This document shows positions 15,608 to 23,692 of a DNA stretch of 51,705 nt, piece by piece. Each line of letters begins with the position of its first letter. The first letter of the stretch is position 1. Below the pieces are notes generated by a model that did not search any database, was not told the DNA's origin, and saw only the letters and a list, made by a program, of their open reading frames with translations. The translations under genes were made by a program, and so were the position numbers. Origin of the DNA: an uncultured Clostridia bacterium (lineage in GTDB: Bacteria; Bacillota; Clostridia; Oscillospirales; Ruminococcaceae); contig CANRKQ010000003.1 of NCBI GenBank assembly GCA_947631265.1, positions 1 through 51,705 of the forward strand, in the 5' to 3' direction.

Positions 15608-17293
15608 TTAATAACCGTAGATAGTTTTTCTCAGCAAGGCTGAATTTTTGTCAAAGTCTACGATAAGTATTGAAGAACCTCCTGCTCCTGTACCGTATTC
15701 CCAGTATCTTTCGTCTGACGTACTGTTCTCATCTCCGTAGGGTATTCTCAGCTCGACGCGCTCATAACTGAGAATAAACGGCGCTCTGATTGACAGAAAG
15801 TAAAGCTGATTCTTTGTCATATTAGTAGTGATTTTAGGAAGAACATTTTCCAGCATTTTATTTAAGTCAAAAATGCCTGCGTTCTTGATTTTGTCTATAA
15901 TCATATTCAGAACCTTTCTTTGACGGTCAGTTCTGCCAAAATCTGTACCTGTTGTACCTGCAATATGACGTATTCTTGCGTACGCGAGAGCCTGATTGCC
16001 GTTCATGTGGATCTTTCCGCCCTTTGTGAGATAGTCGGTACCTCTTTTATTATCAAGATATTTATTCTGCTCGCCGAGCGGATCGGTCATAGCCTGTGCC
16101 TCGGCATCTGAAATTTTAATGTCAAGTCCTCCCAGCGAGTCTATAATATCAATAAATGAGAAGAAGTCTATCTGTATATAGTGATCAATTTGAATATTGA
16201 AATTCTGTTCGATAGTATCCATAACAAGCTCGGGACCGCCGTTGTTATAAGCGGCGTTTATTTTGTTTTCTCCAAAACCGGGAATTTCAACATACATATC
16301 TCTCATAAATGAGGTCTGTACGATCTGTTTGCTATCCTTGTTGACAGACAAGAGAATCATAGAATCAGAACGAGCGTTTTCGTCCTCGGTTCTTGAGTCG
16401 CTGCCGATAATAAGAATATTTTCTACCTTGCTTGATGAAATAACACTTGCCGAATTGGATACTCTGTCGCCTGTATCGACTAATTTCATAAGTCCGATAT
16501 AGTGAAGAATCAATGCTGACAGCAGACCGAATATTATAAGAACCAACAAAATCAGTATAAGTAAAAATTTCCTGAAAGAGAATTTTCTTTTCTTCTTTCC
16601 ATTTTTATTTCGCTTATCGCGTTTGTCATAATCGCTGTATCTGTCACGAGGTCTGTAATCTCTATCGATACTTCTGTTATAATCCCTGTTGTTATAATTT
16701 CTCTGCTGACGATTTCTTGATTGAGAACTGCCCCTGTTTGGATAAGTCTGACCGTTGTTATAAGCGCTGTTTCTTCTTTGCTGAGAATTTTGGTTTCTGT
16801 TAGGGTAGTTTCTGTTCTGATTGCCTTTGCTTTGACTGCTCCTGTTTTGATTTCTTCTGCTCTGATTCTGGCTGCGCCTTGTATAACGGTCCTCATAACC
16901 GAAATCGTTATTTTTCATATTAGCCTGTCCGTTTCCTTTTCTTTGATTTTGTCTCTGATACGGATTTTGACCGTTTTCTCTGTAGTAATCGTCATACGGA
17001 GTTTGCTCGTAATCATTATATCCGTTTTGGTCATAATAGTATCTGTCGCTGTTTGAGCGTCTGTAATTCGGATTTTGGAAAGGGTTTTCCTTTCTGTTAT
17101 CACGGTATGGATCTATATCTATATTAATTTCCTCGTGAAAGCCCTCAGCAAACTCTGCGCCGAGTTCTTCCTCATCATGAGGCTCTGCGTTAAAGGCTTT
17201 GTCATAATAATCGGTGAAGTTCTCTTTGTTTTTATCGCCTTTAAAGTGATATGTTCCGTCGTTATTTACGGAATTGTTATTGTTTTGTCTCAT
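15608..17293 (-). CDS. LytR-CpsA-Psr (LCP) cell-wall ligase with long disordered N-terminus
   Basis: Attaches anionic glycopolymers such as wall teichoic acid from a lipid carrier to peptidoglycan, outside the membrane. The LCP domain covers the last ~290 residues (ILIIGSDSR; SFMRDMYVEIPG; NAAYNNGGPEL; RIRHIAGTTGTDFGR). A transmembrane helix (about 242-264) precedes it. The ~240 cytoplasmic residues before that are low-complexity, rich in N, Q, R, Y and S, unlike the short tail usual in the family. I place the start at 17293, since an upstream ATG (17320) has only 3 nt to its SD and sits inside the initiation hairpin; that start would give 570 aa. The wall-polymer cluster at 25868-39160 would supply its substrate. 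Confidence 0.9.
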   Translation of the reverse strand: MRQNNNNSVNNDGTYHFKGDKNKENFTDYYDKAFNAEPHDEEELGAEFAEGFHEEINIDIDPYRDNRKENPFQNPNYRRSNSDRYYYDQNGYNDYEQTPYDDYYRENGQNPYQRQNQRKGNGQANMKNNDFGYEDRYTRRSQNQSRRNQNRSSQSKGNQNRNYPNRNQNSQQRRNSAYNNGQTYPNRGSSQSRNRQQRNYNNRDYNRSIDRDYRPRDRYSDYDKRDKRNKNGKKKRKFSFRKFLLILILLVLIIFGLLSALILHYIGLMKLVDTGDRVSNSASVISSSKVENILIIGSDSRTEDENARSDSMILLSVNKDSKQIVQTSFMRDMYVEIPGFGENKINAAYNNGGPELVMDTIEQNFNIQIDHYIQIDFFSFIDIIDSLGGLDIKISDAEAQAMTDPLGEQNKYLDNKRGTDYLTKGGKIHMNGNQALAYARIRHIAGTTGTDFGRTDRQRKVLNMIIDKIKNAGIFDLNKMLENVLPKITTNMTKNQLYFLSIRAPFILSYERVELRIPYGDENSTSDERYWEYGTGAGGSSILIVDFDKNSALLRKTIYGY

Positions 17294-17330
17294 ATTTATG
17301 TTTATGCTATTAGAGAGCATTTTCTCCTTT
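17291..17330 (-). promoter_or_regulatory. SD-hairpin-ATG initiation region (locus F)
   Basis: Minus strand: AAAGGAG (17330-17324), hairpin ATGCT (17320-17316) / AGCAT (17308-17304), then 10 nt to the ATG at 17293. The geometry matches loci A-E. It decides between two in-frame starts of the LCP gene. Confidence 0.5.
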
Positions 17331-17554
17331 TGTTTTTTTCAGAGGTTTTATCTAATAATGGATCGCAGCATTATGTTGCATATTATATAGTCTTTACATA
17401 TAAAAGTCAAATAATCGGCTTTTTTGTATTTTCTTAAACATCAACGGTAGGTCAAGACTATATAATCAATTAAACAAGAGCTTTTTCATTTCTTAGTATT
17501 TTATACTTTAAGTATAGCATAAAATACTCACATTGTCTATTTTGGATATTTAAG

Positions 17555-17583
17555 TTGCTATAGTTTTATAAATATGGTATAAT
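17555..17583 (+). promoter_or_regulatory. Promoter of the membrane-protein gene at 17629
   Basis: TTGCTA (17555-17560), 17 nt, TATAAT (17578-17583). Upstream, AGTATTTTAT and ATAAAATACT (about 17494-17528) form an inverted repeat. Nothing else is seen in 17321-17628. Confidence 0.6.
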
Positions 17584-17628
17584 GCTATTAAATAGTAAGT
17601 GTATACATTAAAATGATATGGTGATTTT

Positions 17629-18192
17629 ATGAAAGAAAAAATACTTTATACGATTGCCAGAATAGGCATTTTGCTTATGGCGAATGTCATATGCTCGATA
17701 CTTGCAATAACCTTGGTTTCGTGGGTATCTAATTTGTTTGTAACTGGCAGCGGAGGAAAAATCAAAATCGAGGAGGCTTTCTTTGAGGGCGGGATCTATT
17801 CTTTTGTTGCGTGGATTCTTGTACTTATTATTCTGTTGATTTTATTTATTGATGACGGGGTAAAACATTCAGCGTATGAAAGCTATGACAGCACATCAAC
17901 GTCAATTGTACTGATACTGATGTTTGCGGTTTATTATATTCCTGTTTTGTTTATGAACAAAACGTCAGGCAATACTCAAACAGGCTTTAAGGGATTTTAT
18001 TTTCCGTGCAAGTGGATAAGCGAGCGGTTTTCTCTTACCTATGAGGTTTCAGCGCTTATAAGTATAGGCGTAACGCTTATACTGTGCCTTGTCGGATATG
18101 TAACAGCTCACGCAATATATATGAAAAAGCATCCTGTGCTTGACTGGAGGGTTAAAAACCCGAATGAAGAGTATGCGTCAAAAGATGAGTAG
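17629..18192 (+). CDS. Four-helix membrane protein, unknown function
   Basis: 187 residues, not recognised. Hydrophobic segments lie near 10-35, 50-72, 90-108 and 143-166, and the tail is short and charged (DWRVKNPNEEYASKDE). GGTGA stands 5 nt before the ATG. It is divergent from the LCP gene and monocistronic, with its own promoter and terminator. No catalytic or binding motif is evident. Confidence 0.75.
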   Translation: MKEKILYTIARIGILLMANVICSILAITLVSWVSNLFVTGSGGKIKIEEAFFEGGIYSFVAWILVLIILLILFIDDGVKHSAYESYDSTSTSIVLILMFAVYYIPVLFMNKTSGNTQTGFKGFYFPCKWISERFSLTYEVSALISIGVTLILCLVGYVTAHAIYMKKHPVLDWRVKNPNEEYASKDE

Positions 18193-18211
18193 GGAATTCA
18201 TATCAGTAAAT

Positions 18212-18244
18212 AAAAACAGCACTCAAAATGAAGTGCTGTTTTTT
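18212..18244 (+). terminator. Intrinsic terminator
   Basis: AAAAACAGCACT (18212-18223) pairs with AGTGCTGTTTTTT (18232-18244). It probably also serves the convergent carboxypeptidase gene. Confidence 0.8.
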
Positions 18245-18287
18245 GTATTGATGTTTTATTGTTTGTTTTTATCTGTAAATTCTTTTC

Positions 18288-19643
18288 CTATTGTCTGTAT
18301 CTCTTTTTAGTCAAAGCTTTAAAGATAACAATATAAAGAATAACTACCAAAATTATTATAAAAAGTGCAATCTTAAATTGCTTTGATGAAAAAAATTCAC
18401 TTGCAATTGCCGCCTCTGCTTTTATAGTGGCACGTTCAAGATCGCTTGTAGCAACAAGTTTTACCGAGCCTATTGTTTCACCTTCATAAATCAAATCAAG
18501 CTTACCTAGTGTATCGCCTTTATAAACAGGTGCGATAATGTTATTATCTATTGTAATTTTGCGCTCGACCTTGCTTATGTCAATAGAGTTGAGCCAGATC
18601 TTTGAAACCTCATTGGCAGGCTTAAGCGTGACAAAATCGGCATCCTTGCCGTATGAAACAGTAGCCTCTGTTATTTCTTCATTTTCTTCTACAAATACGC
18701 TGTAATCAAGATTTTCAAATGCCCACATATACAGATTTTTATGATCCTGACAGCTATACATTACATCGTTGCCGTTTTTGTCCTTAGCAGGAGCTTTCAT
18801 AGAAACAATTAAATATGTATAACCGTCTTTAGTCGCAACCGATGCTAAGCATCTTCCTGCCTCGTCATAAAAGCCTGTTTTTATTCCGTTTACATATCCG
18901 TAGTAAAAGTCAGAGGATTCATCTAAAAGGGAGTTTGTGTTTATAACAGTTGTACCGTTTGACAGCGTATAGCTGTATTTTGAAGTTATCTCGGTAAAGA
19001 TAGGGTAGTTGTTTAATGCGTACTTACAGAGAATAGCCTGATCCCGACAGGTTGTTACATTGTTATTACCACCAAGGTCAAGACCGTGTGCGTTATAATA
19101 AACTGTGTTTTTCATTCCAAGAGCGCCCGCTTTTGAATTCATCATTTCAACAAAGCCGTCTATAGAACCGCCTATGTTCACCGCAAGAATATTTGCAGCC
19201 TCGCAGGCAGACGGAAGCATCAATGCACATAGCAAATCATAGTAGCTCAGCTTTTCATTTTTTTCTATTCCCGCAGTTGAAGCAAATGTGTTTTCAAGCT
19301 CTTTAAATGCCTCAGCTCCGGCTGAGACCTTAGTCTTTTTAAGACCCTCAACATCATCTTTAAACTCGTCAAGAACCAAAACGCAGGTCATAATCTTTGT
19401 AAGCGACGCAGGATAATACTGTTTGTCTGAGTTTATGTCTATAATCGTATTTTCTGTATCTAAGTTTTCCATATATACTGTTTCAGATTTAAGCTTTACG
19501 CCTTCTGGTGTAAAATTGTAAGCGTCAGCGGAAAAAGCAAACGTATATGACGCTGCTGAAAACATTACTGCTAACGCAGTTATAAAGCTTATTTTTTTTG
19601 CAAGCCTGTTCAGATGGACTCTCTTATTTCCAAAGAATTTCAT
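18288..19643 (-). CDS. D-alanyl-D-alanine carboxypeptidase (peptidase S11, DacA/DacF type)
   Basis: Trims the terminal D-alanine of peptidoglycan stem peptides outside the cell. Start at 19643 (AGAGGG 6 nt upstream; an earlier TTG lacks an SD), giving 451 residues. A signal peptide is present (about 1-40), then SLTK (S80-K83), KTG (255-257) and a C-terminal membrane anchor (about 425-445). The second motif reads S145-A-C147 where the family usually has S-x-N. The second domain, of the PBP5 C-terminal type, covers about 300-400. Single gene with minus-strand orientation like its neighbours. Confidence 0.92.
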   Translation of the reverse strand: MKFFGNKRVHLNRLAKKISFITALAVMFSAASYTFAFSADAYNFTPEGVKLKSETVYMENLDTENTIIDINSDKQYYPASLTKIMTCVLVLDEFKDDVEGLKKTKVSAGAEAFKELENTFASTAGIEKNEKLSYYDLLCALMLPSACEAANILAVNIGGSIDGFVEMMNSKAGALGMKNTVYYNAHGLDLGGNNNVTTCRDQAILCKYALNNYPIFTEITSKYSYTLSNGTTVINTNSLLDESSDFYYGYVNGIKTGFYDEAGRCLASVATKDGYTYLIVSMKAPAKDKNGNDVMYSCQDHKNLYMWAFENLDYSVFVEENEEITEATVSYGKDADFVTLKPANEVSKIWLNSIDISKVERKITIDNNIIAPVYKGDTLGKLDLIYEGETIGSVKLVATSDLERATIKAEAAIASEFFSSKQFKIALFIIILVVILYIVIFKALTKKRYRQ

Positions 19644-19895
19644 TATGTATCCCTCTACTATCAAAGTACTATAAAAAATTATATGTTTAAATATAAAAAT
19701 ATATTAATATTCGACTTAATTATTATAACAAATATAATTGTTTTTGAAAAGAGTTTTTTATAAATTTCACTATTTTTGTTATAAGTAAATATTAACAATT
19801 TTCACTCTATGAGGGTTACGATTCAGAAGTTAAAAGATGATTTCATATGTAAATCCCTAAAAGCATATTTTACTGATAATAACTACAGACAGCTT

Positions 19896-20639
19896 TTATA
19901 TAACTGAACTAACTTTGTATAAAAATGCTTTGCCGGATCTTGCTACCTTATCCACAAGCTCAAGATATGAAAGTATATTAAGCGTTGTCTGGGCTGTATT
20001 CAGGCTGATATTTGCACATTTGGCAAAATCATCTGACGTGAAGATCTCAGGAAGGTTTTCAGGAATAAACTGTCTGTAGTCGTCCGGGCAGTTAAACTCT
20101 ACCTCGTCGATGATATCGATAGGTATTCTGTCGCACCGCGATGAGCCGCGTTTTCGGTTTTTTGACCAGCCGTTTAGGTATCTTATATCCTCGACCTCTA
20201 AAAGTAAAAGCCTAAGATGCATTCTCGGATTGTCTAGTGTATACTTTATTGAATAAAGCTCATGAATTGCATCGTAAATAGTCGCCCTATGCGGAGATTT
20301 TCTGCGGTTTGTAAATTCTCCCGTTTCAGGATCCAGCCAAGAAAGATATTTCACAGCGGGAAGGGCGGTTACAACTGTTACATCGCAGAATTCCAAAAAG
20401 CAGTCAAGCTTTTTAATAAGCCTGTAAAAAGCGCGCGTCTGAATTTCTATAATTCCTGTTTCGCTTACTATGTCGGCTACAAAGTTTCCTATCCTTACCT
20501 CCTGACTGTCGGAAAATGGTTGATAGTATTCCTTTAAGACTGCGTGCATTGTTTTTTCGCTGAGTGTGCCTATTCCTTTTCTGTCACGCTTGTTTCCGAC
20601 GATTTTGTCGCACGCGTTTAAAAAAGCCTGTCTGTTCAT
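19896..20639 (-). CDS. Unknown protein with PD-(D/E)XK-nuclease-like pattern and C-terminal helix-turn-helix
   Basis: 247 residues, name not recognised. An N-terminal helix with E29 is followed by FVADIV (D56) and IIEIQT (E65, Q67), then a helix and VTVVTAL. This spacing resembles the D...E-x-K/Q core of restriction-type nucleases, with Q in place of K. The C-terminal ~50 residues (TSDDFAKCANISLNTAQTTL) look like a winged helix. AGGAG stands 7 nt before the ATG. It follows rpsP-khpA, where many Firmicutes have rimM and trmD. Nuclease function is inference from pattern only. Confidence 0.7.
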   Translation of the reverse strand: MNRQAFLNACDKIVGNKRDRKGIGTLSEKTMHAVLKEYYQPFSDSQEVRIGNFVADIVSETGIIEIQTRAFYRLIKKLDCFLEFCDVTVVTALPAVKYLSWLDPETGEFTNRRKSPHRATIYDAIHELYSIKYTLDNPRMHLRLLLLEVEDIRYLNGWSKNRKRGSSRCDRIPIDIIDEVEFNCPDDYRQFIPENLPEIFTSDDFAKCANISLNTAQTTLNILSYLELVDKVARSGKAFLYKVSSVI

Positions 20640-20664
20640 AAAAATCTCCTAAGCAGTTTTTTGT

Positions 20665-20710
20665 TAATAAAAAAGCACCAAAACTATTTATACAAACAGA
20701 GTTGATGCTA
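20665..20710 (-). terminator. Terminator after khpA
   Basis: On the minus strand AGCATCAACT pairs imperfectly with AGTTTTGGTGCT and is followed by a T run (20666-20673). Confidence 0.6.
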
Positions 20711-20735
20711 AATTTTTCAATATTAATTATTACAA

Positions 20736-20978
20736 TCAGTCTTTGTCTTCGATTTCGACCATAATTTTCTTGCCTTCTTTTGAGGCCTTTGCACGCATTA
20801 CTATACGGATAGCTTTGGCAATTCTGCCTTGCTTGCCGATAACTCTGCCCATATCGTCCTGTGCAACGTGAAGATGATATGTTATAACACCTTCATCATT
20901 CGGTTCGTCTTCAATAACTTCTACTGAGCTTTTATCCTCAACCAGCTCTTCAACTATTGCTTTTAGTAGTTCTTTCAT
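20736..20978 (-). CDS. khpA: KH-domain RNA-binding protein KhpA
   Basis: 80-residue cytoplasmic RNA-binding protein. KhpA with KhpB binds small RNAs and influences cell division and elongation in Firmicutes. The type-II KH loop GKQG lies in GRVIGKQGRIAKAI. The start MKELLKAIVEE at 20978 has GGTGA 5 nt upstream; an in-frame ATG four codons earlier overlaps that SD. It follows rpsP in the conserved ffh-rpsP-khpA order. The 230-nt gap to rpsP is unusually long and carries a structured repeat. Confidence 0.93.
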   Translation of the reverse strand: MKELLKAIVEELVEDKSSVEVIEDEPNDEGVITYHLHVAQDDMGRVIGKQGRIAKAIRIVMRAKASKEGKKIMVEIEDKD

Positions 20979-21090
20979 TATAATCACCATACCTTTTTTC
21001 GGTTTACGAGCCGTTCCTGTATCGGAATCTGTTACCTAACCCATTTTTGCGGAAAAGGCTCGCAAGCTTGCGTGAAAAACTACTTCACGC
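20976..21090 (-). repeat. Dispersed structured repeat, copy R1
   Basis: Read on the minus strand it begins with hairpin GCGTGAA/TTCACGC and has AGCC...CCGCAAA and ATTCCGATACAGGAACGGCT. It ends in GGTATGGTGATTATAATG, which is the SD and start of khpA. It shares blocks with 43159-43306 (R2), and the last 18 nt are identical to 31415-31432 (R3). Confidence 0.55.
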
Positions 21091-21104
21091 TGTCTTATCC
21101 TTAG

Positions 21105-21200
21105 CACCCCACTTAGAGGAAGCCTACGCATTTTGCGGTAGGCTTAAAAAAGCAGGATAGATTTGTAAAATATGTGGGGCTTGTGTAAAACTCCTGCTTT
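21105..21200 (-). promoter_or_regulatory. rpsP-khpA intergenic terminator with competing helix
   Basis: Minus strand: GCAGGA (21197-21192) pairs with TCCTGC (21157-21152), followed by six T, a terminator after rpsP. CCCCAC (21179-21174) can pair instead with GTGGGG (21112-21107). The two helices cross, so they would exclude each other or form a pseudoknot. A third hairpin, AAGCCTA/TAGGCTT, lies at 21119-21145. This could tune readthrough into khpA. Confidence 0.5.
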
Positions 21201-21209
21201 GAGATAGTA

Positions 21210-21452
21210 TTAAAGAATACCGTTTTTCTTTAAAAGCGTCTTGACCGTATCTGTCGGCTGAGCACCGTTTGCGATCCAAGACTTAGCCTTTTCACCGTCA
21301 ACGCTTACAACAGACGGCTCTTTAGTCGGATCATAGTATCCGATTTCCTCGATGAATCTTCCATCTCTAGGGTATCTTGAATCGGCAACAACAATACGAT
21401 AGAAAGGTGCTTTTTTAGCGCCCATTCTTCTCAGTCTTATTTTAACTGCCAT
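21210..21452 (-). CDS. rpsP: 30S ribosomal protein S16
   Basis: 80 residues of the S16 family ([26 protein letters not shown] start, quoted here as positions 1-26 in part; then [12 protein letters not shown]). It assembles early into the 30S body. GGAGG lies 11 nt upstream of the ATG. It lies downstream of ffh in the usual ylxM-ffh-rpsP order. Confidence 0.97.
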   Translation of the reverse strand: MAVKIRLRRMGAKKAPFYRIVVADSRYPRDGRFIEEIGYYDPTKEPSVVSVDGEKAKSWIANGAQPTDTVKTLLKKNGIL

Positions 21453-21513
21453 TTAAACTTCACCTCCATACAGAATATATTAAAATTATGCTATTGCAAT
21501 AATCAACTAAATT

Positions 21514-22926
21514 CTAAAACGGCATACCATTCCCGTGATAACCGTTGTTTCCCGGCATACCCGGCATTCCGGAAAGATTTCCTCTCATTCCGCTCAGCAT
21601 ATTTCGCATTTTCTTTTTGCCGCCTTTGCCCTTTCCTGTTATACCAAGCTGTTTCATCATTTTATTCATCTGTTCGTATTGCTTTAAAAGGCGGTTTACG
21701 TCTTCTACCTTAGTACCGCTGCCCGAGGCGATTCTGCGCTTTCTGTTAGGGTTTATAATGCTAGGCTTTTCGCGTTCACCGGGAGTCATAGACTGAATTA
21801 TCGCCTCAAGTCTGGTAAATTGTTTTTCGTCTATGTCCGCGTCCTTTATTTGATTTCCTATACCGGGGATCATACCCAACAGAGATTTGATAGAACCCAT
21901 TTTTTGTATCTGCTTGAGCTGATCTAAAAGATCGGTCAGATCAAAGCCCTTTTCCTTGACCTTTTTTGCAAGGCGTTTTGCGTCCTGCTCGTCAACATTT
22001 TCAGACGCCTTTTCAATAAGCGTTAGCATATCGCCCATTCCGAGAATTCTCGACGCCATACGCTCAGGGTGGAACACCTCAAACTCGTCCAGCTTTTCGC
22101 CTATGCCCACGAATTTTATTGGCTTTCCTGTAACAGCCAGAACAGAAAGCGCCGCGCCTCCTCTTGTATCAGAATCAAGCTTTGTCAGGATAACGCTGTC
22201 TATGCCGAGCGTTTCGTCAAAGCTTTCGGCAACATTAACAGCATCCTGTCCTGTCATTGCGTCAACAACGAGTATGATCTCATCAGGCTCTGCTATTTTC
22301 TTTATGTCAGAAAGCTCTTTCATAAGCTCTTCGTCAATGTGAAGTCTTCCCGCTGTATCAAGAATAACAAAGTCGTTTCCGTAATCGCTGGCGTGCTTTA
22401 AAGCTGCTTTAACAATTTTTCTCGGGTCGATCTGCCCCATTTCAAAAATGGGTACTCCGGCTTTTTCTCCCACTATCTTTAGCTGGTCGATAGCGGCAGG
22501 ACGATATACGTCGCAGGCAACCAGCAAGGGTCTTTTGCTTTGTTTCTCTTTAAAGTATTTTGCAAGCTTTGCAGAATGGGTCGTCTTACCACTTCCTTGC
22601 AGTCCGCACATCATAACGACGCACGGCGGCTTGTTAGGAAAGTTGATTTTTGCGTTTGATTCTCCCATAAGAGCTATAAGCTCGTCATTTACTATTTTTA
22701 TAACCTGCTGAGCCGGTGTTAGGCTGTTCAAAACCTCCTCGCCGACTGCGCGCTCGGAAACCTTTGATACAAAGTCTTTTACAACCTTATAGCTTACGTC
22801 TGCCTCAAGCAGAGCCATTTTGACCTCGCGCATTGCAGCTTTAACATCAGATTCGTTAAGCTTTCCTTTATTTTTAAGACGCTTGAAAACGCCGTTTAAT
22901 TTTTCTGAAAGACCTTCAAACGCCAT
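21514..22926 (-). CDS. ffh: Signal recognition particle protein Ffh
   Basis: GTPase of the signal recognition particle, which brings nascent membrane and secreted proteins to FtsY at the membrane. The ATG at 22926 (AAGGAG 7 nt upstream; family start MAFEGLSEKL) gives 470 residues. An upstream in-frame start at 23004 would add 26 unrelated residues. N domain about 1-95, P-loop GLQGSGKTT near 107, DTAGRLH and TKLDSDTRGG in the G domain. The methionine-rich M domain (about 300-440) has a G/M-rich tail. It is cotranscribed with ylxM, 117 nt upstream. Confidence 0.97.
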   Translation of the reverse strand: MAFEGLSEKLNGVFKRLKNKGKLNESDVKAAMREVKMALLEADVSYKVVKDFVSKVSERAVGEEVLNSLTPAQQVIKIVNDELIALMGESNAKINFPNKPPCVVMMCGLQGSGKTTHSAKLAKYFKEKQSKRPLLVACDVYRPAAIDQLKIVGEKAGVPIFEMGQIDPRKIVKAALKHASDYGNDFVILDTAGRLHIDEELMKELSDIKKIAEPDEIILVVDAMTGQDAVNVAESFDETLGIDSVILTKLDSDTRGGAALSVLAVTGKPIKFVGIGEKLDEFEVFHPERMASRILGMGDMLTLIEKASENVDEQDAKRLAKKVKEKGFDLTDLLDQLKQIQKMGSIKSLLGMIPGIGNQIKDADIDEKQFTRLEAIIQSMTPGEREKPSIINPNRKRRIASGSGTKVEDVNRLLKQYEQMNKMMKQLGITGKGKGGKKKMRNMLSGMRGNLSGMPGMPGNNGYHGNGMPF

Positions 22927-23043
22927 AGGCAATCTCCTTGTATTATTAATAGTTGACTGATAATTGAAAGTCAAATAATTAAGTGATAATTGACATTCTA
23001 TCATAAATTATTGATTTCAAATAATATTATTATACTATCTTGA

Positions 23044-23463
23044 TTATACTATCTTGAATCCGCTTTCCTTAGGAGCATCGGCATTTTCCTCAATCTCGAA
23101 AAGATTGCTGTTTTGGTCGATATAACCGATAATTGCCTCGCTTCTTGCGACTATCCCTCTTGTAAAGCTTATTGTTTTACATTCTTCAATAATAAGCTTG
23201 ATTTGTTCCTTTAAATTTTTTACAAAGTCGTCATATTTTCTTATCTTTTTCAAATAGCCCAGCTTTTCTTCAAGGTCAATAAGAGTTTCTTCGCCGCGCT
23301 TGATACTGTCGCGGACGCCTTGTCTTGTGATACCGAGATTTTCAGCAATTTCTGCAAGGGAAAGGTCGTCAAAGTAATAAAGCTCAAGAACATCCTTTTG
23401 CTTGTCTGTAAGCATATAACCGTAAATATCAATCAGTATGGTTATATCAAGATTCTTTGCCAT
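23044..23463 (-). CDS. ylxM: YlxM family DNA-binding protein
   Basis: 139 residues. The N-terminal ~70 form a sigma-70 region-4-like helix-turn-helix (LTDKQKDVLELYYFDDLSL, then AEIAENLGITRQGVRDSIKR). The C-terminal half is charged and helical. YlxM accompanies ffh in Firmicutes and in streptococci was reported to bind SRP components; the molecular role is still unclear. GAGAGG lies upstream of the ATG. It is the first gene of the ffh operon. Confidence 0.92.
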   Translation of the reverse strand: MAKNLDITILIDIYGYMLTDKQKDVLELYYFDDLSLAEIAENLGITRQGVRDSIKRGEETLIDLEEKLGYLKKIRKYDDFVKNLKEQIKLIIEECKTISFTRGIVARSEAIIGYIDQNSNLFEIEENADAPKESGFKIV

Positions 23464-23620
23464 TGAAATCTAACCTCTCTTATATCATTAAAACGCTGAA
23501 AACAGTTTTCAAGCAGCATCAATGTAAAGCATACTGCCTTTACAAATATGTATTATAACGCAAGTAAATAGAAATGTCAATACTTATTTAAGAAAATTTT
23601 TCAAAGTTTTCTAAAATAAA

Positions 23621-23643
23621 AATACAGCCCAATGGGCTGTATT
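23621..23643 (-). terminator. Terminator of mgtE
   Basis: AATACAGCCC (23621-23630) pairs with GGGCTGTATT (23634-23643). On the minus strand it is followed by TTTTATTTTAG. Confidence 0.8.
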
Positions 23644-23692
23644 AAACTGTATTAATTTATATTATACATACAAACTTTATATTGGTTTATCC

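Noticed and set aside
15403..15624. 73-codon plus-strand frame
   Set aside because: No SD at its start and it runs through a clear terminator hairpin into the LCP gene.
16552..17103. Several long frames on both strands within the LCP gene
   Set aside because: They are shadows of the low-complexity N/Q/R-rich coding region, whose biased codons keep other frames open.
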